From positions 1-64,000 of the forward strand of contig NZ_QGTL01000012.1 of the NCBI RefSeq assembly GCF_003182135.1: a stretch of 64,000 nucleotides of DNA. Direction: 5' to 3'. The notes beneath the pieces were generated by a model. The model saw nothing but the letters and a program-made list of their open reading frames with translations. It was not told the origin of the DNA and did no database searches. The stretch is from Nocardia neocaledoniensis. Lineage in GTDB: Bacteria; Actinomycetota; Actinomycetes; Mycobacteriales; Mycobacteriaceae. Made by a program: the position numbers and the translations under genes. Shown here piece by piece: positions 42,675 through 51,253 of this stretch. Position 1 is the stretch's first letter, and each line of letters starts with the position of its first letter.

Positions 42675-43289
42675 ATGAGCAGAACCGCACGGGTGGAACG
42701 GGTCACCAAGGAATCGTCGATCCTGGTGGAACTCGACCTCGACGGCACCGGGCAGACCGAGATCTCCACCGGCGTCCCGTTCTACGACCACATGCTGACC
42801 GCGCTGGGCCAGCACGGCGGATTCGACCTGGTCGTGCGCGCCGAGGGCGACATCGAGATCGAGGCGCACCACACCGTCGAGGACACCGCCATCGTGTTCG
42901 GCCAGGCGCTGGGCAAGGCGCTGGGCGACAAGAAGGGCATCCGCCGCTTCGGCGACGCGTTCATCCCGATGGACGAGACCCTCGCGCACGCCGCCGTCGA
43001 CGTGTCGGGGCGGCCGTACTGCGTGTTCACCGGCGAGCCGGAACACCTGGTGCACACCATCATTCCGAGCGCGGGCCCGGGCGCGTCGTACTCGACCGTG
43101 CTCAACAAGCACGTGTTCGAGTCGATCGCGCAGAACGCGCGCATCGCGCTGCACGTGCGGGTGCTCTACGGCCGCGACCAGCACCACATCACCGAGGCCG
43201 AGTTCAAGGCCGTGGCGCGGGCGCTGCGGGCCGCCGTCGAGATCGACCCGCGGGTCAGCGGCGTTCCGTCGACGAAGGGTGTGCTGTGA
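42675..43289 (+). CDS. hisB: Imidazoleglycerol-phosphate dehydratase
   Basis: This 204-residue manganese enzyme dehydrates imidazole glycerol phosphate. The metal-binding His clusters are FYDHMLTALGQHGGFDL and EAHHTVEDTAI, with the later DQHHITEAEFKA. It is monofunctional, without the phosphatase domain found in enterics. The ATG at 42675 follows TGGAGGAA. The stop overlaps the hisH GTG. Confidence 0.96.
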   Translation: MSRTARVERVTKESSILVELDLDGTGQTEISTGVPFYDHMLTALGQHGGFDLVVRAEGDIEIEAHHTVEDTAIVFGQALGKALGDKKGIRRFGDAFIPMDETLAHAAVDVSGRPYCVFTGEPEHLVHTIIPSAGPGASYSTVLNKHVFESIAQNARIALHVRVLYGRDQHHITEAEFKAVARALRAAVEIDPRVSGVPSTKGVL

Positions 43290-43915
43290 AATCCGTCGTG
43301 CTGCTGGACTACGGCTCCGGCAACCTGCACTCCGCCGAGCGCGCGCTGGTCCGGGCCGGCGCGCAGGTGGAGGTCACCGCCGACCCGCAGGCCGCGCTGG
43401 CCGCCGACGGGCTGGTCGTGCCCGGTGTCGGCGCGTACGCGGCGTGCATGGCCGGGCTGCTCGCGGTGCGCGGTGACCGGATCATCGGTCAGCGGCTGGC
43501 GGGCGGACGTCCGGTCCTCGGCATCTGCGTCGGCATGCAGATCATGTTCGACCGCGGTGTGGAGTTCGACGTGGAGACCGAGGGCTGCGGGGAATGGCCG
43601 GGCACCGTCGCCCGCCTCGACGCGCCCGTCCTCCCGCACATGGGCTGGAACACGGTCAAGGCGCCCGGCGACAGCACCCTGTTCGCCGGCATGGACGCCG
43701 ACACCCGCTTCTACTTCGTGCACTCCTACGCCGCCCAGCAGTGGGAACTGCCCGAGGCCGAACACATCGCGCCGCCCAAGCTGACCTGGGCCGAGCACGG
43801 CGTCCCGTTCCTCGCGGCCGTCGAGAACGGTCCGCTGTCGGCCACCCAGTTCCACCCCGAGAAGTCCGGCGACGCCGGAGCCCACCTGCTGCGCAACTGG
43901 ATCGAGGCGCTGTAG
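43286..43915 (+). CDS. hisH: Imidazole glycerol phosphate synthase, glutaminase subunit
   Basis: This 209-residue class I glutamine amidotransferase has the triad Cys81 (in GICVGMQ), His190 and Glu192 (in QFHPEKSGD). It supplies ammonia to HisF for closure of the imidazole ring. The GTG start overlaps the hisB stop (GTGA). This ends the first his block. Its partner HisF lies more than 7 kb downstream, after an unrelated insertion. Confidence 0.95.
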   Translation: MKSVVLLDYGSGNLHSAERALVRAGAQVEVTADPQAALAADGLVVPGVGAYAACMAGLLAVRGDRIIGQRLAGGRPVLGICVGMQIMFDRGVEFDVETEGCGEWPGTVARLDAPVLPHMGWNTVKAPGDSTLFAGMDADTRFYFVHSYAAQQWELPEAEHIAPPKLTWAEHGVPFLAAVENGPLSATQFHPEKSGDAGAHLLRNWIEAL

Positions 43916-43955
43916 GCGGCTGCCGCCAACCAGACCGTACAGATCATCGCGGATG

Positions 43956-43961
43956 TATGGT
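43956..43961 (+). promoter_or_regulatory. -10 box of the second deazaflavin-protein gene
   Basis: TATGGT ends 6 bases before the ATG at 43968 (leaderless). Confidence 0.5.
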
Positions 43962-43967
43962 CTGGGG

Positions 43968-44459
43968 ATGACCGCTACACCGCCGCGTCCGAAACACCTC
44001 GATTCACCGATGCTGCCCAAGATCTTCAAGATCATGGGCAAGACGCAGGTCTGGGTCTATCGGCGCACCGGCGGCCGGATCGGCGCGAAGTGGCGGGTGG
44101 GCGCGGGGTTCCGCAAGCCGGTGCCGACATTGCTGCTCGAGCACCGGGGCCGCAAGTCCGGCACGGTGTACACCACGCCGCTGCTCTATCTCGTCGACGG
44201 CGCCGACATCGTCATCGTGGCCTCCCAGGGTGGGCTGTCCACCCACCCGCAGTGGTACCGCAATCTGTGCGCGACCCCGGACACCCATGTGCAGATCGGC
44301 CGGACCCGCCATCCCGTCCACGCCGTGACCGCCGACCCCGCCGAGCGCGCCCGGCTGTGGCCGCTGCTCGTCGACCTCTACGCCGACTTCGACCACTACC
44401 AGGCCTGGGCCGATCGCGAGATCCCCGTCGTCGTCCTGCGACCGAGGGCCGAGGGCTGA
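43968..44459 (+). CDS. Deazaflavin-dependent nitroreductase-family protein
   Basis: This 163-residue protein of the Ddn/DUF385 split-barrel family shows LLLEHRGRKSGTVYTTPLLY, IVIVASQGGLSTHPQWYRNL and a VQIGRTRHPVHA strand. These are F420H2-site phrases shared with quinone and nitro-drug reductases. The amphipathic N-terminus (LPKIFKIMGKTQVWVYRR) may contact the membrane, as in mycobacterial Ddn. The ATG at 43968 has TATGGT 6 bases upstream. This is the first gene of the insertion between hisH and hisA. Confidence 0.85.
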   Translation: MTATPPRPKHLDSPMLPKIFKIMGKTQVWVYRRTGGRIGAKWRVGAGFRKPVPTLLLEHRGRKSGTVYTTPLLYLVDGADIVIVASQGGLSTHPQWYRNLCATPDTHVQIGRTRHPVHAVTADPAERARLWPLLVDLYADFDHYQAWADREIPVVVLRPRAEG

Positions 44460-44476
44460 CCCGGTAGCGCTGCCGC

Positions 44477-44830
44477 TCATCCGGCGCGCGGGTCCTCCGC
44501 CGTGGATTCGATCGTCGCGCCCGGGGTGTAGTACATCTCGACGACCTGGTCGACGTCGAGGTGGCGATGCCAATGCCCCTTCGGCACGATCACGAATTGC
44601 CCTGCGGTGAGCGGGATTCGACGGCGATCGCTGCCGGTGAGGATCTCGACGGTCACGCGGCCACCCAACACCATGAGCAGTTCGTCGGTGTCGGGGTGCA
44701 GCTCCCAGTCGGAGGAGTCGAGACGGTCGCCGAAGTACAGGCAGAACTCGCCGTCGTTGAACGTGGCGACGGTCCGGAAGTCGAAGGGATCGAGGTTCGC
44801 GGCGACGGCGACAGGGTCGTGGCTACGCAT
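44477..44830 (-). CDS. Cupin-domain protein
   Basis: This 117-residue single-domain cupin has motif 1 around LHPDTDELLMVLGGRVTVEI and motif 2 around GQFVIVPKGHWHR. The metal ligands are incomplete in motif 1 compared with enzymes, so binding rather than catalysis is possible. The start overlaps the hydrolase stop by 8 bases on the same strand, indicating coupling. Confidence 0.8.
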   Translation of the reverse strand: MRSHDPVAVAANLDPFDFRTVATFNDGEFCLYFGDRLDSSDWELHPDTDELLMVLGGRVTVEILTGSDRRRIPLTAGQFVIVPKGHWHRHLDVDQVVEMYYTPGATIESTAEDPRAG

Positions 44831-45794
44831 CGGGATGCTCGCTTTCGGTGGACGGCAGGGGCAGATCGGCGAGGAAGTCGCCGAGCGGGGTGGCGCAGGA
44901 CGACGTGTCGTCCAGCCAGGGAGCGTGTCCGCCGGGGACGACGGCGAGGCGCGCGCCGGGGATCTTCCCGATCGACGGGCGGGCGTGTTCGGGGGACGCG
45001 AACACGTCGCGCTCGCCCCAGACGAACAGGACCGGACAGTCGATCCGCGCGAGTTCGGCGTCGGTCAGCACCGTCTCCGGCCGGGGTGCGCGGTCCCGGA
45101 TCAAGCGGCGCAGCAGGGCCCGGTAGGACGCGGCCTGCCCGGGGAGCCGCAGCGGAAGACTGTGCAGGTCGACGAGATCGTCGGACAGGCGGCGCACGGT
45201 GGCGGCACCCAGCGCCTCGGCCAGCGCGGCGCGGGCGAGCACGCGGGGAGCGGGAAGCCGCATCAACACCTCGTCGATCCGGCCGCGCCGGGCGCGCGCG
45301 GTGGCGACCATCGCGGCGGTGGGGCGGGTTCCGGGCAGTGCCGTCGCCGGTGCGCCGATGGCCGCGATTCCGGTCACCCGGTGCGGGGCGTCCAGCGCGG
45401 TCCAGAGGGAGAACAGGCCGCCCAGCGAACTGCCGACGAGCAGGGAACGCCCGAGGTCGAGGGCGTCCAGGGTGCCGGTCACCACCTCGACAGCCAGGTG
45501 GCGCAGTGGCCGGTCCGGCCAGCGGTAGGGCGGGGCGAGGTTGTGTCCGGGCAGGTCGACGAGGATGTGCCGGTAGCCGGGCAACAGGGCGAGTAGAGGT
45601 GCGAAGGCCATGGCCGGGGCGCCGATCCCGTTGATCCAGACCACGGGCTCGCCGGGGCCGTCGGTGGTGCGGACCCGCACGCGGACGGCGGGACTTCGTA
45701 GTGACAGGGTGCGTTCGGTCGTGCGCAGCCCGGCGGAGTCGGCGACGCGGTGTTCGATGGCCCGCACGCGTGCGGCCAGGGCGGAGGCGGTCAT
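44823..45794 (-). CDS. Alpha/beta hydrolase
   Basis: This 323-residue protein has the hydrolase oxyanion region WINGIGAPAMAFAPLLALL, a nucleophile elbow GSSLGG, the Asp region VWGERDVFASPEHA and a final GGHAPWLDD His. It lacks a signal peptide. The ATG at 45794 is preferred because CACAGT lies 7 bases upstream; a GTG at 45803 is in frame. It is co-transcribed with the cupin gene and follows an AraC regulator on the same strand. Confidence 0.82.
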   Translation of the reverse strand: MTASALAARVRAIEHRVADSAGLRTTERTLSLRSPAVRVRVRTTDGPGEPVVWINGIGAPAMAFAPLLALLPGYRHILVDLPGHNLAPPYRWPDRPLRHLAVEVVTGTLDALDLGRSLLVGSSLGGLFSLWTALDAPHRVTGIAAIGAPATALPGTRPTAAMVATARARRGRIDEVLMRLPAPRVLARAALAEALGAATVRRLSDDLVDLHSLPLRLPGQAASYRALLRRLIRDRAPRPETVLTDAELARIDCPVLFVWGERDVFASPEHARPSIGKIPGARLAVVPGGHAPWLDDTSSCATPLGDFLADLPLPSTESEHPDA

Positions 45795-45845
45795 GGAGCT
45801 CACTGTGACCGGTGGTCGTCGCCGCCGTCTTGGAGGAAATTTCCC

Positions 45846-46631
45846 TCAGCGGAGAGCGAGCGCCCCCGGCGTCGTCCCCGCGAACGTCACGATGTCGCGG
45901 TGCAGATGGGATTGGTCGACGTAGCCGCAGGCGATGGCGACGTCGGCGGCCGATTCCCCCGCGACCAGCCGATCGAAGGCCCGGCGGAAGCGGACCACCA
46001 TCGCCGCGCGCTTGGGCGTGACGCCGATCTGATCGGTGAACCGCGACCACAGGCGCTTGTGACTCCAGCCGGTGAGTTCGGTCAGGTCTCCGACCCGCAC
46101 GTCCCCGCCGTCGGCCAGGATCCGCCGCCAGCACGCGGCGACCTCCGGATCCGGCCGGTGGGGGCTCGCGCCGGCCGCGAGAAAGCGGGTCACGACCTCG
46201 AATCGTGCTTCCCACGACGAGGTTTCGGACAGTTGGGCCTGGAGGCGCTCGGCCCGTGCGCCCCAGATCTCGGCGAGCCCGGTCACTCCGCCGTGCAGGT
46301 CTCGTGGCGCCACACCGAGCAGTGAGCAGGCCGTGATCGGCGAGAGCCGGATCTCGACGCAGTCGACCCGGTCCGAGCGCAGCTGTGGTGTCCCCGGCGC
46401 GATGCCGGCGACCAGCCCGCCGTGTCGCGCGCCCGTGCCGGTGTCGGTGAGGGGACTCTCGCCGACCTGCACGACCATCGTCACCGCGGGCAGGGCGACG
46501 ATCCGCATGTCCGATCCGGCCGCGGCGCGATCCCGGAACCCGGTCAATGACGCGCCGGCCCATCTCGGGGACCGCGCGCGCACCAGCTCCCATCCACCGT
46601 CCAATTCCTGATCGGACATGATCGGCCGCAC
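45846..46631 (-). CDS. AraC-family transcriptional regulator
   Basis: This 261-residue regulator has an unassigned N-terminal sensing domain and a C-terminal AraC HTH from about 170 (LTELTGWSHKRLWSRFTDQI and VAIACGYVDQSHLHRD are its two helices). The GTG at 46631 is chosen because TACGCT lies exactly 6 bases upstream; the more obvious ATG at 46619 is in frame. It lies just upstream of the hydrolase-cupin pair, 51 bases away on the same strand, and probably controls it. Confidence 0.82.
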   Translation of the reverse strand: MRPIMSDQELDGGWELVRARSPRWAGASLTGFRDRAAAGSDMRIVALPAVTMVVQVGESPLTDTGTGARHGGLVAGIAPGTPQLRSDRVDCVEIRLSPITACSLLGVAPRDLHGGVTGLAEIWGARAERLQAQLSETSSWEARFEVVTRFLAAGASPHRPDPEVAACWRRILADGGDVRVGDLTELTGWSHKRLWSRFTDQIGVTPKRAAMVVRFRRAFDRLVAGESAADVAIACGYVDQSHLHRDIVTFAGTTPGALALR

Positions 46632-46637
46632 CCGGCC

Positions 46638-46643
46638 AGCGTA
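46638..46643 (-). promoter_or_regulatory. -10 box of the AraC gene
   Basis: TACGCT on the minus strand, 6 bases before the GTG at 46631. Confidence 0.45.
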
Positions 46644-46790
46644 CGAGCGCCGGCTCGGCGACCGCAACGGATCGGGCCGGCCGGTGGGCGACAGGAGCTG
46701 AGGGGAGAACTACCGGGCATTGCGCAAATTGTTCGCAATCACTTCGGCAAATTCGTTTCCGCGAATTACACGCGGCAATGCGAAAATGCG

Positions 46791-46825
46791 AATGCGGTGA
46801 CGCCTGTCCGGGGCGTCACCGCATT
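46791..46825 (-). terminator. Terminator of the repetitive secreted protein gene
   Basis: AATGCGGTGACGCC and GGCGTCACCGCATT form a perfect 14-bp stem with a 7-base loop. On the minus strand it is followed by T-rich CGCATTTTCGC. It lies 43 bases after the stop of the gene at 46868. Confidence 0.75.
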
Positions 46826-46867
46826 CGGTCCGACCTGAGGGGTGGCCGGAAACTCAGCGCACTCCGA

Positions 46868-47257
46868 TCATTCGGCGGGGGCCTGGAGTTCGCGCGCGCC
46901 GAGCAGGGAATCGATGATGTTGAGGCCGCCGCTGGTGAGGCCCTCGAAGGCCGAGCTGCCGGTGTCGAGCAGTTCCAGGCCCGCCAGGGCGGCGGCCGAA
47001 CCGGTGCCGAGGGTGCCGAGGCCGGCCGAGCCGGTGCCGAGCGCGGCCGAACCGGTGGCCAGCGCGGGAGCGGCGGCGGAACCGGTGGCCCCGGCAGTGC
47101 CCGCACCAGCGGCTCCGGCGGCGGCCGAGCCCGCGGCGCCCAGCGCGGCGGAACCGGTGGCGGCGGCCGCCGAGCCGGTGAAGGCGTTCGCGGCGGCGGC
47201 CGGGCCGAGCACGGTGACGGCGAGAGCGGCGGCGACGGCGAGGGTCTTGCGAGTCAT
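46868..47257 (-). CDS. Small secreted Ala/Gly-rich repeat protein
   Basis: This 129-residue protein has a clear signal peptide (MTRKTLAVAAALAVTVLG, then cleavage after an AAANA-type site). The mature part of about 100 residues is built of loosely repeated GSAALG / GSAAA / GTAGATGSAA units, and then a less repetitive C-terminus (LELLDTGSSAFEGLTSGG onwards). GAAAGGAATT precedes the ATG at good spacing. No Cys is present. I recognise no family; the composition recalls small secreted actinobacterial surface proteins. AT-richer spacers of 240-280 bases flank it, and a strong terminator follows. Confidence 0.75.
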   Translation of the reverse strand: MTRKTLAVAAALAVTVLGPAAAANAFTGSAAAATGSAALGAAGSAAAGAAGAGTAGATGSAAAPALATGSAALGTGSAGLGTLGTGSAAALAGLELLDTGSSAFEGLTSGGLNIIDSLLGARELQAPAE

Positions 47258-47535
47258 GAGAATTCCTTTCGACCTGTGAATCACAGGCTGGTAACACGAT
47301 GGTGCGAGTTGGCGATGCACTCGGTGAGAACCTTCGTGCCGATCGACAGCTCGAAAATTAATCGATGCAGCGACGATTCAGCTAATCGGCAGAGCATGGC
47401 GATAATCACTGTTAATTCTTGGAAAACGGAGTGTTTCCGCTGGTGGGCGAATTGTCTCGCGGATCACATCAATGCCTGCGCATCATTGGCAACCGGAATC
47501 GCGATGATTCAGCAATTTCCGAGTGGGTGCGGTGC
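47258..47535. other. AT-richer intergenic spacer
   Basis: About 278 bases with lower GC than the surroundings, including GATAATCACTGTTAATTC near 47400. It must hold the promoter of the secreted-protein gene. No reading frame is convincing. Confidence 0.4.
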
Positions 47536-48783
47536 TCAGTCGCGGTCGAGGTGGGCATGGTCGGCGGCGTGAGTGCCTGCCGCCCAGCCCTCGGCGCTGC
47601 GGAGGGTGATGCCGCGGGTACGGGTGGTGGGGAAGTAGGTGGCGAAGGCTCGTTCGACGCGGTGGTCGTGCGTGGCGAGCAGCGGGAGAAGGGTGGTGGG
47701 GGAAGGGGATTCGGCCACGGTGGTGGTGGCCGCTTCGGTGAGGCGGTCGCCGATGCGGGTGGCGTAGGCGGTGAGGAAGGCCTTGCGGTAGGCCCTGGTC
47801 CGGGCCTCCTCGGTGTCGGCGGCGGTCTCGATCATCGTCCTGGTGGCCTGGACGAGCAGGGAGGTCGAGAGGAGCTCGACGGCGTCGAGGTCGGGCTCGT
47901 CGCCGACGACGGTGACGAAACCCCAGTCGGCGACGAAGATCGCGCGGCACCGGTTCGCGCGGGCGACCCGGTCGACGAGCAGCGCCTTGGCGTCGGTGTA
48001 GGGGGTGTCGAGCCAGAGGCGCCGCGCGGTGGGCAGGTCGGGCTCGACCGCGGCGGAGGTCAGGAGCACGCGGTCGATCGCGTACTTGGTCATCAGCTCC
48101 TGCGCCTTGGCCGACAGGGTCTCGGCCTCCTCCGGAAACGCGGTGGACTCGGCCTTCGCGAGCAGCCCGCGCACCCGGCCGAGCGTCTTCTCGTCGACGT
48201 GCCGCGCCGGAGCGGCACCGCGTCGGGTTGTGCCGGGCAGCGGGCGGATCGGCGCGAGCCGTGGCAGCCGTAGCAGCAGCGCCAGCGCCCGCACGACCGA
48301 GGTCAGGGCCTCCTCGGCGGTCAGCAGCGCGCGGTCGGCCCACGCGGGTGGATGCGCGCCCGTCCACCAGACCGTCGCGCCGAGCGCGTCGAGCTGGGCC
48401 TGCCAGGTCTCGTCCACGGCGTCGGCGGCGAACCCGGCGCGGTGTTCGGCCATCAGATCGGTCAGGTAGGCGAGGGCGAAGGTGTCGAGTCGGCGGCGGG
48501 CCGCCTGGTGGATGTCGTCCGGGAGCCAGCCCTGCGCGAAGGCGTGGGCGAGCAGACGGCGGCTCGCGAGCTCGACGCCCTCGATGACCGGCGCGGTGAG
48601 CCGCCCGGAGTCGGCCAGCTGGTCGACGAACTGCCGTGTCGCGGCCGCGTCGTCCTGGGCGGCCGCCGTCGCGACGCCCTCGGCGACGCGCACCGGGTCC
48701 GCCAGCGCGTCGGCGTCGAGCAGGAGGGCGGGGTTCGAGACGGCGCGGCGTCCGGTGCGTCGTCGCCGATTCTGTTTGCCCAC
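47536..48783 (-). CDS. DUF2786-domain protein
   Basis: This 415-residue protein has an Ala/Leu-rich N-terminal helical region. A DUF2786 domain follows (about 205-245; LGRVRGLLAKAESTAFPEEA), then a DUF7168-like segment (WLDTPYTDAKALLVDRVARA and VELLSTSLLVQATRTM). DUF2786 proteins are widespread in actinobacteria and phages with no fixed function. The GTG at 48783 follows GAGAGGACACC; the frame is open to 49008 but lacks support there. The last 40 residues are not conserved in type. Confidence 0.75.
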   Translation of the reverse strand: MGKQNRRRRTGRRAVSNPALLLDADALADPVRVAEGVATAAAQDDAAATRQFVDQLADSGRLTAPVIEGVELASRRLLAHAFAQGWLPDDIHQAARRRLDTFALAYLTDLMAEHRAGFAADAVDETWQAQLDALGATVWWTGAHPPAWADRALLTAEEALTSVVRALALLLRLPRLAPIRPLPGTTRRGAAPARHVDEKTLGRVRGLLAKAESTAFPEEAETLSAKAQELMTKYAIDRVLLTSAAVEPDLPTARRLWLDTPYTDAKALLVDRVARANRCRAIFVADWGFVTVVGDEPDLDAVELLSTSLLVQATRTMIETAADTEEARTRAYRKAFLTAYATRIGDRLTEAATTTVAESPSPTTLLPLLATHDHRVERAFATYFPTTRTRGITLRSAEGWAAGTHAADHAHLDRD

Positions 48784-48935
48784 CTGTCCCGGTGTCCTCT
48801 CGATCGTCCGCTGCCGACGGCCCGGTCTCCCGCGGCCGAGGTCGCACCCATTGTCGCGACCGCGCGCTCGGCGACGGTACCCGGCGTGGCGCGCACCAGC
48901 GGTGCGGCCCGAGACCCTCGGCGGACCTGGCGGAT

Positions 48936-48959
48936 TGGATTCCCGGGCAAGGGAATCCA
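48936..48959. repeat. Inverted repeat before the isomerase-family gene
   Basis: TGGATTCCC, six bases, GGGAATCCA. It lies 35 bases upstream of the TACAGT box, so it could be an operator shared with the divergent DUF2786 gene. Confidence 0.45.
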
Positions 48960-48993
48960 TCCGAGAACAGTGTTCGGCCCGGCGGGCGGGGCT

Positions 48994-48999
48994 TACAGT
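48994..48999 (+). promoter_or_regulatory. -10 box of the isomerase-family gene
   Basis: TACAGT ends 7 bases before the ATG at 49007 (leaderless). Confidence 0.5.
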
Positions 49000-49006
49000 G
49001 ATCGGC

Positions 49007-49609
49007 ATGAGCTATCGGGGGATGCTGGCCCAGGAACGCGCGGAACTGATCGAGCTACTGCGGGGACTGACCGACGAGGAATGGGAGACGCCCTCGCTGT
49101 GCGCGGGCTGGCGGGTACGCGATGTGGTGGGCCATCTGCTCACCGACACCCTCGGTCCCGTCGACTACGCGGCCGCGGCGGTGCGCCACCGCGGCTCGGT
49201 CGACCGCATCAACAACGCGCTCGCCGCCTCGTTCGCCCACCTGCCGACCGCGCAGCTGGTGCACATGTTCGAACACGACTCGGGGCGGCTGTCGCGCTAC
49301 TCGCCGCGGCTGATGCTGTCGGACCTGCTGGTGCATCAGCAGGACATCCGCCGCCCGCTGAACCGGCCGCGCGCCATTCCGGCCGACCGGCTCACCGCCG
49401 TGCTGTCCTATCCCGACCCGTTCGCCTTCCCAGGGCGGCGCACCAGGGGACTGCGCTTCGTCGCTACCGACGTCGACTGGTCGTGGGGCGACGGGCCCGA
49501 GGTCCGCGGGCCGGGTGAGGCCATCGCGCTCGCCGTCGTCGGCCGCGCCGTCGTGCTGGACGAGCTCACCGGCGGCGGGGTTCCCGAACTGCGCCGCCGC
49601 TCGAGCTGA
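49007..49609 (+). CDS. Maleylpyruvate isomerase family mycothiol-dependent enzyme
   Basis: This 200-residue DinB-fold protein matches the TIGR03083/MDMPI family: LIELLRGLTDEEWETPSLCA at the N-terminus, VVGHLL with a metal-binding His, and DLLVHQQDIRR with another. It carries only the N-terminal metal domain plus a short tail, not the full two-domain isomerase. Members use mycothiol as cofactor; the reaction here is unknown. The TACAGT box sets the ATG at 49007. It is the last gene of the insertion before hisA. Confidence 0.82.
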   Translation: MSYRGMLAQERAELIELLRGLTDEEWETPSLCAGWRVRDVVGHLLTDTLGPVDYAAAAVRHRGSVDRINNALAASFAHLPTAQLVHMFEHDSGRLSRYSPRLMLSDLLVHQQDIRRPLNRPRAIPADRLTAVLSYPDPFAFPGRRTRGLRFVATDVDWSWGDGPEVRGPGEAIALAVVGRAVVLDELTGGGVPELRRRSS

Positions 49610-49674
49610 CCGCGCGGGAGTGACACAGCGCTCAGCGGCGTGGACCGGTGCGCGGAGCGGGACTCCAGACCTAC

Positions 49675-49680
49675 TAGTCT
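49675..49680 (+). promoter_or_regulatory. -10 box of hisA
   Basis: TAGTCT ends 6 bases before the hisA GTG, so the second his block seems to have its own leaderless promoter. Confidence 0.55.
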
Positions 49681-49686
49681 GATCAC

Positions 49687-50418
49687 GTGAGTCTTGTGCT
49701 GTTGCCCGCGGTCGATGTCGCCAATGGGGAGGCCGTGCGCCTCGTGCAGGGGGAGGCCGGTAGCGAAACCGGGTACGGGTCCCCGCGCGATGCCGCGCTG
49801 GCCTGGCAGCAGGCCGGCGCCGAATGGGTGCACCTGGTGGACCTGGACGCCGCGTTCGGCAAGGGCAGCAACCGCGAACTGATCGCCCAGGTGATCGGTG
49901 AACTCGACGTCAAGGTGGAACTGTCCGGCGGGATCCGCGACGACGACTCGCTGAAGGCGGCCCTGGCCACCGGCTGCGCGCGCGTGAACATCGGCACCGC
50001 CGCGATCGAGGACCCGCAGTGGTGCGCCCGCGTGCTCGGCGAATACGGCGACCGGGTCGCCGTCGGCCTCGACGTCAAGCAGATCGACGGCGAATGGCGG
50101 CTGCGCGGCCGCGGCTGGGTGACCGACGGCGGCGACCTGTGGGAGGTGCTCGAGCGCCTCGAACGCGACGGCTGCGCGCGCTACGTCGTCACCGACGTCT
50201 CCAAGGACGGCACCCTGACCGGCCCCAACCTCGACCTGCTGAGCCAGGTGGCCAATGCCGCCGAGGCGCCGGTGGTGGCCTCCGGTGGCATCTCGGTGCT
50301 CGACGACCTCGTCGCGATCGCCGGCCTCGCCGAGGACGGCGTGGAGGGCGCGATCATCGGCAAGGCGCTGTACGCGGGCCGGTTCACCCTGCCCGAGGCC
50401 CTGGCCGCGGTGCGCTGA
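49687..50418 (+). CDS. hisA: Phosphoribosyl isomerase (HisA, probably bifunctional PriA)
   Basis: This 243-residue TIM barrel isomerises ProFAR in histidine synthesis. Catalytic Asp residues are in LPAVDVANG near the N-terminus and VVTDVSKDGTLTGPN in the second half. In actinobacteria this enzyme is usually PriA, which also does the TrpF step of tryptophan synthesis; that is inferred from lineage, not from a residue I can point to. The TAGTCT box 6 bases before the GTG indicates an independent promoter. It lies 9 bases before the inositol-phosphatase-like gene. Confidence 0.94.
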   Translation: MSLVLLPAVDVANGEAVRLVQGEAGSETGYGSPRDAALAWQQAGAEWVHLVDLDAAFGKGSNRELIAQVIGELDVKVELSGGIRDDDSLKAALATGCARVNIGTAAIEDPQWCARVLGEYGDRVAVGLDVKQIDGEWRLRGRGWVTDGGDLWEVLERLERDGCARYVVTDVSKDGTLTGPNLDLLSQVANAAEAPVVASGGISVLDDLVAIAGLAEDGVEGAIIGKALYAGRFTLPEALAAVR

Positions 50419-50426
50419 CGCCCACG

Positions 50427-51248
50427 ATGACCGCCGCGCCGAGCACCGCCGAACTGACCGACCTGCTGGCCATCGCCACCCAGGTCCTGGACGGGACCGT
50501 CCCCCGCTTCGTCGAGGGCATCGGCGCGCCGAGCGCGGTCACCAAGGGCCGCAACGACTTCGCCACCGAACTCGACCTCGAACTCGAACGCACCATCTCC
50601 GCCGAGCTGCACCAGCGCACCGGCATCGCGGTGCACGGCGAGGAATTCGGCGGCCCCGCGCTCACCTCGGGCACGGCCTGGGTGCTCGACCCGATCGACG
50701 GCACCTTCAACTACTCCTCCGGGCACCCGATGTCGGGCACGCTGCTCGCGCTCGTGCACGAGGGCGAGCCGGTGATCGGGCTGACCTGGCTGCCGCTGCT
50801 CGGTCGCCGCTACGACGCCGTCGCCGGCGGGCCGGTGCGGCTCGACGGGGCGGTACTGCCGCCGCTGCGGCCGGGCAAGCTGGCCGACGCGATGATCGGC
50901 TTCGGCGCGTTCAACGTCGACTCGGCGGGCCGCATCCCCGGCCAGTTCCGGTTCGACCTGCTCGGCGCGCTCAGCAGGCTCTCCTCGCGGGTGCGCATGC
51001 ACGGCGCCACCGGCATCGACCTGGCCTTCACCGCCTCCGGCACGCTCGGCGGCGCGGTGGTGTTCGGCCACCATCCCTGGGACAACGCGGCCGGGGTCGC
51101 GCTGGTGCGGGCCGCGGGCGGCGTGGTGACCGACCTGGCGGGCGCGCCGTGGACGATCACCTCCGGCTCGGTACTGGCGGCCGCGCCCGGCGTGCACGAA
51201 GAACTTTTGGACATGATCCTGACGGTCAGCGACGAAGAACGAGGATGA
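50427..51248 (+). CDS. impA: Inositol monophosphatase-family phosphatase
   Basis: This 273-residue member of the lithium-sensitive phosphatase family has the metal motif DPIDGT at 88-93, an N-terminal ELDLELERTI helix, and HHPWDNAAGVALVRAAGG with the second metal Asp. Homologues sit between hisA and hisF in mycobacteria (impA). Substrates of the family include inositol phosphates, fructose bisphosphate and histidinol phosphate. The last is attractive here because HisB lacks a phosphatase domain, but no test is possible from sequence. Confidence 0.88.
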   Translation: MTAAPSTAELTDLLAIATQVLDGTVPRFVEGIGAPSAVTKGRNDFATELDLELERTISAELHQRTGIAVHGEEFGGPALTSGTAWVLDPIDGTFNYSSGHPMSGTLLALVHEGEPVIGLTWLPLLGRRYDAVAGGPVRLDGAVLPPLRPGKLADAMIGFGAFNVDSAGRIPGQFRFDLLGALSRLSSRVRMHGATGIDLAFTASGTLGGAVVFGHHPWDNAAGVALVRAAGGVVTDLAGAPWTITSGSVLAAAPGVHEELLDMILTVSDEERG

Positions 51249-51253
51249 ACACG

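Noticed and set aside
46868..47257. Tandem-repeat DNA element rather than a gene
   Set aside because: Signal peptide, ribosome-binding site, frame-preserving repeat units and terminator all support a translated gene.
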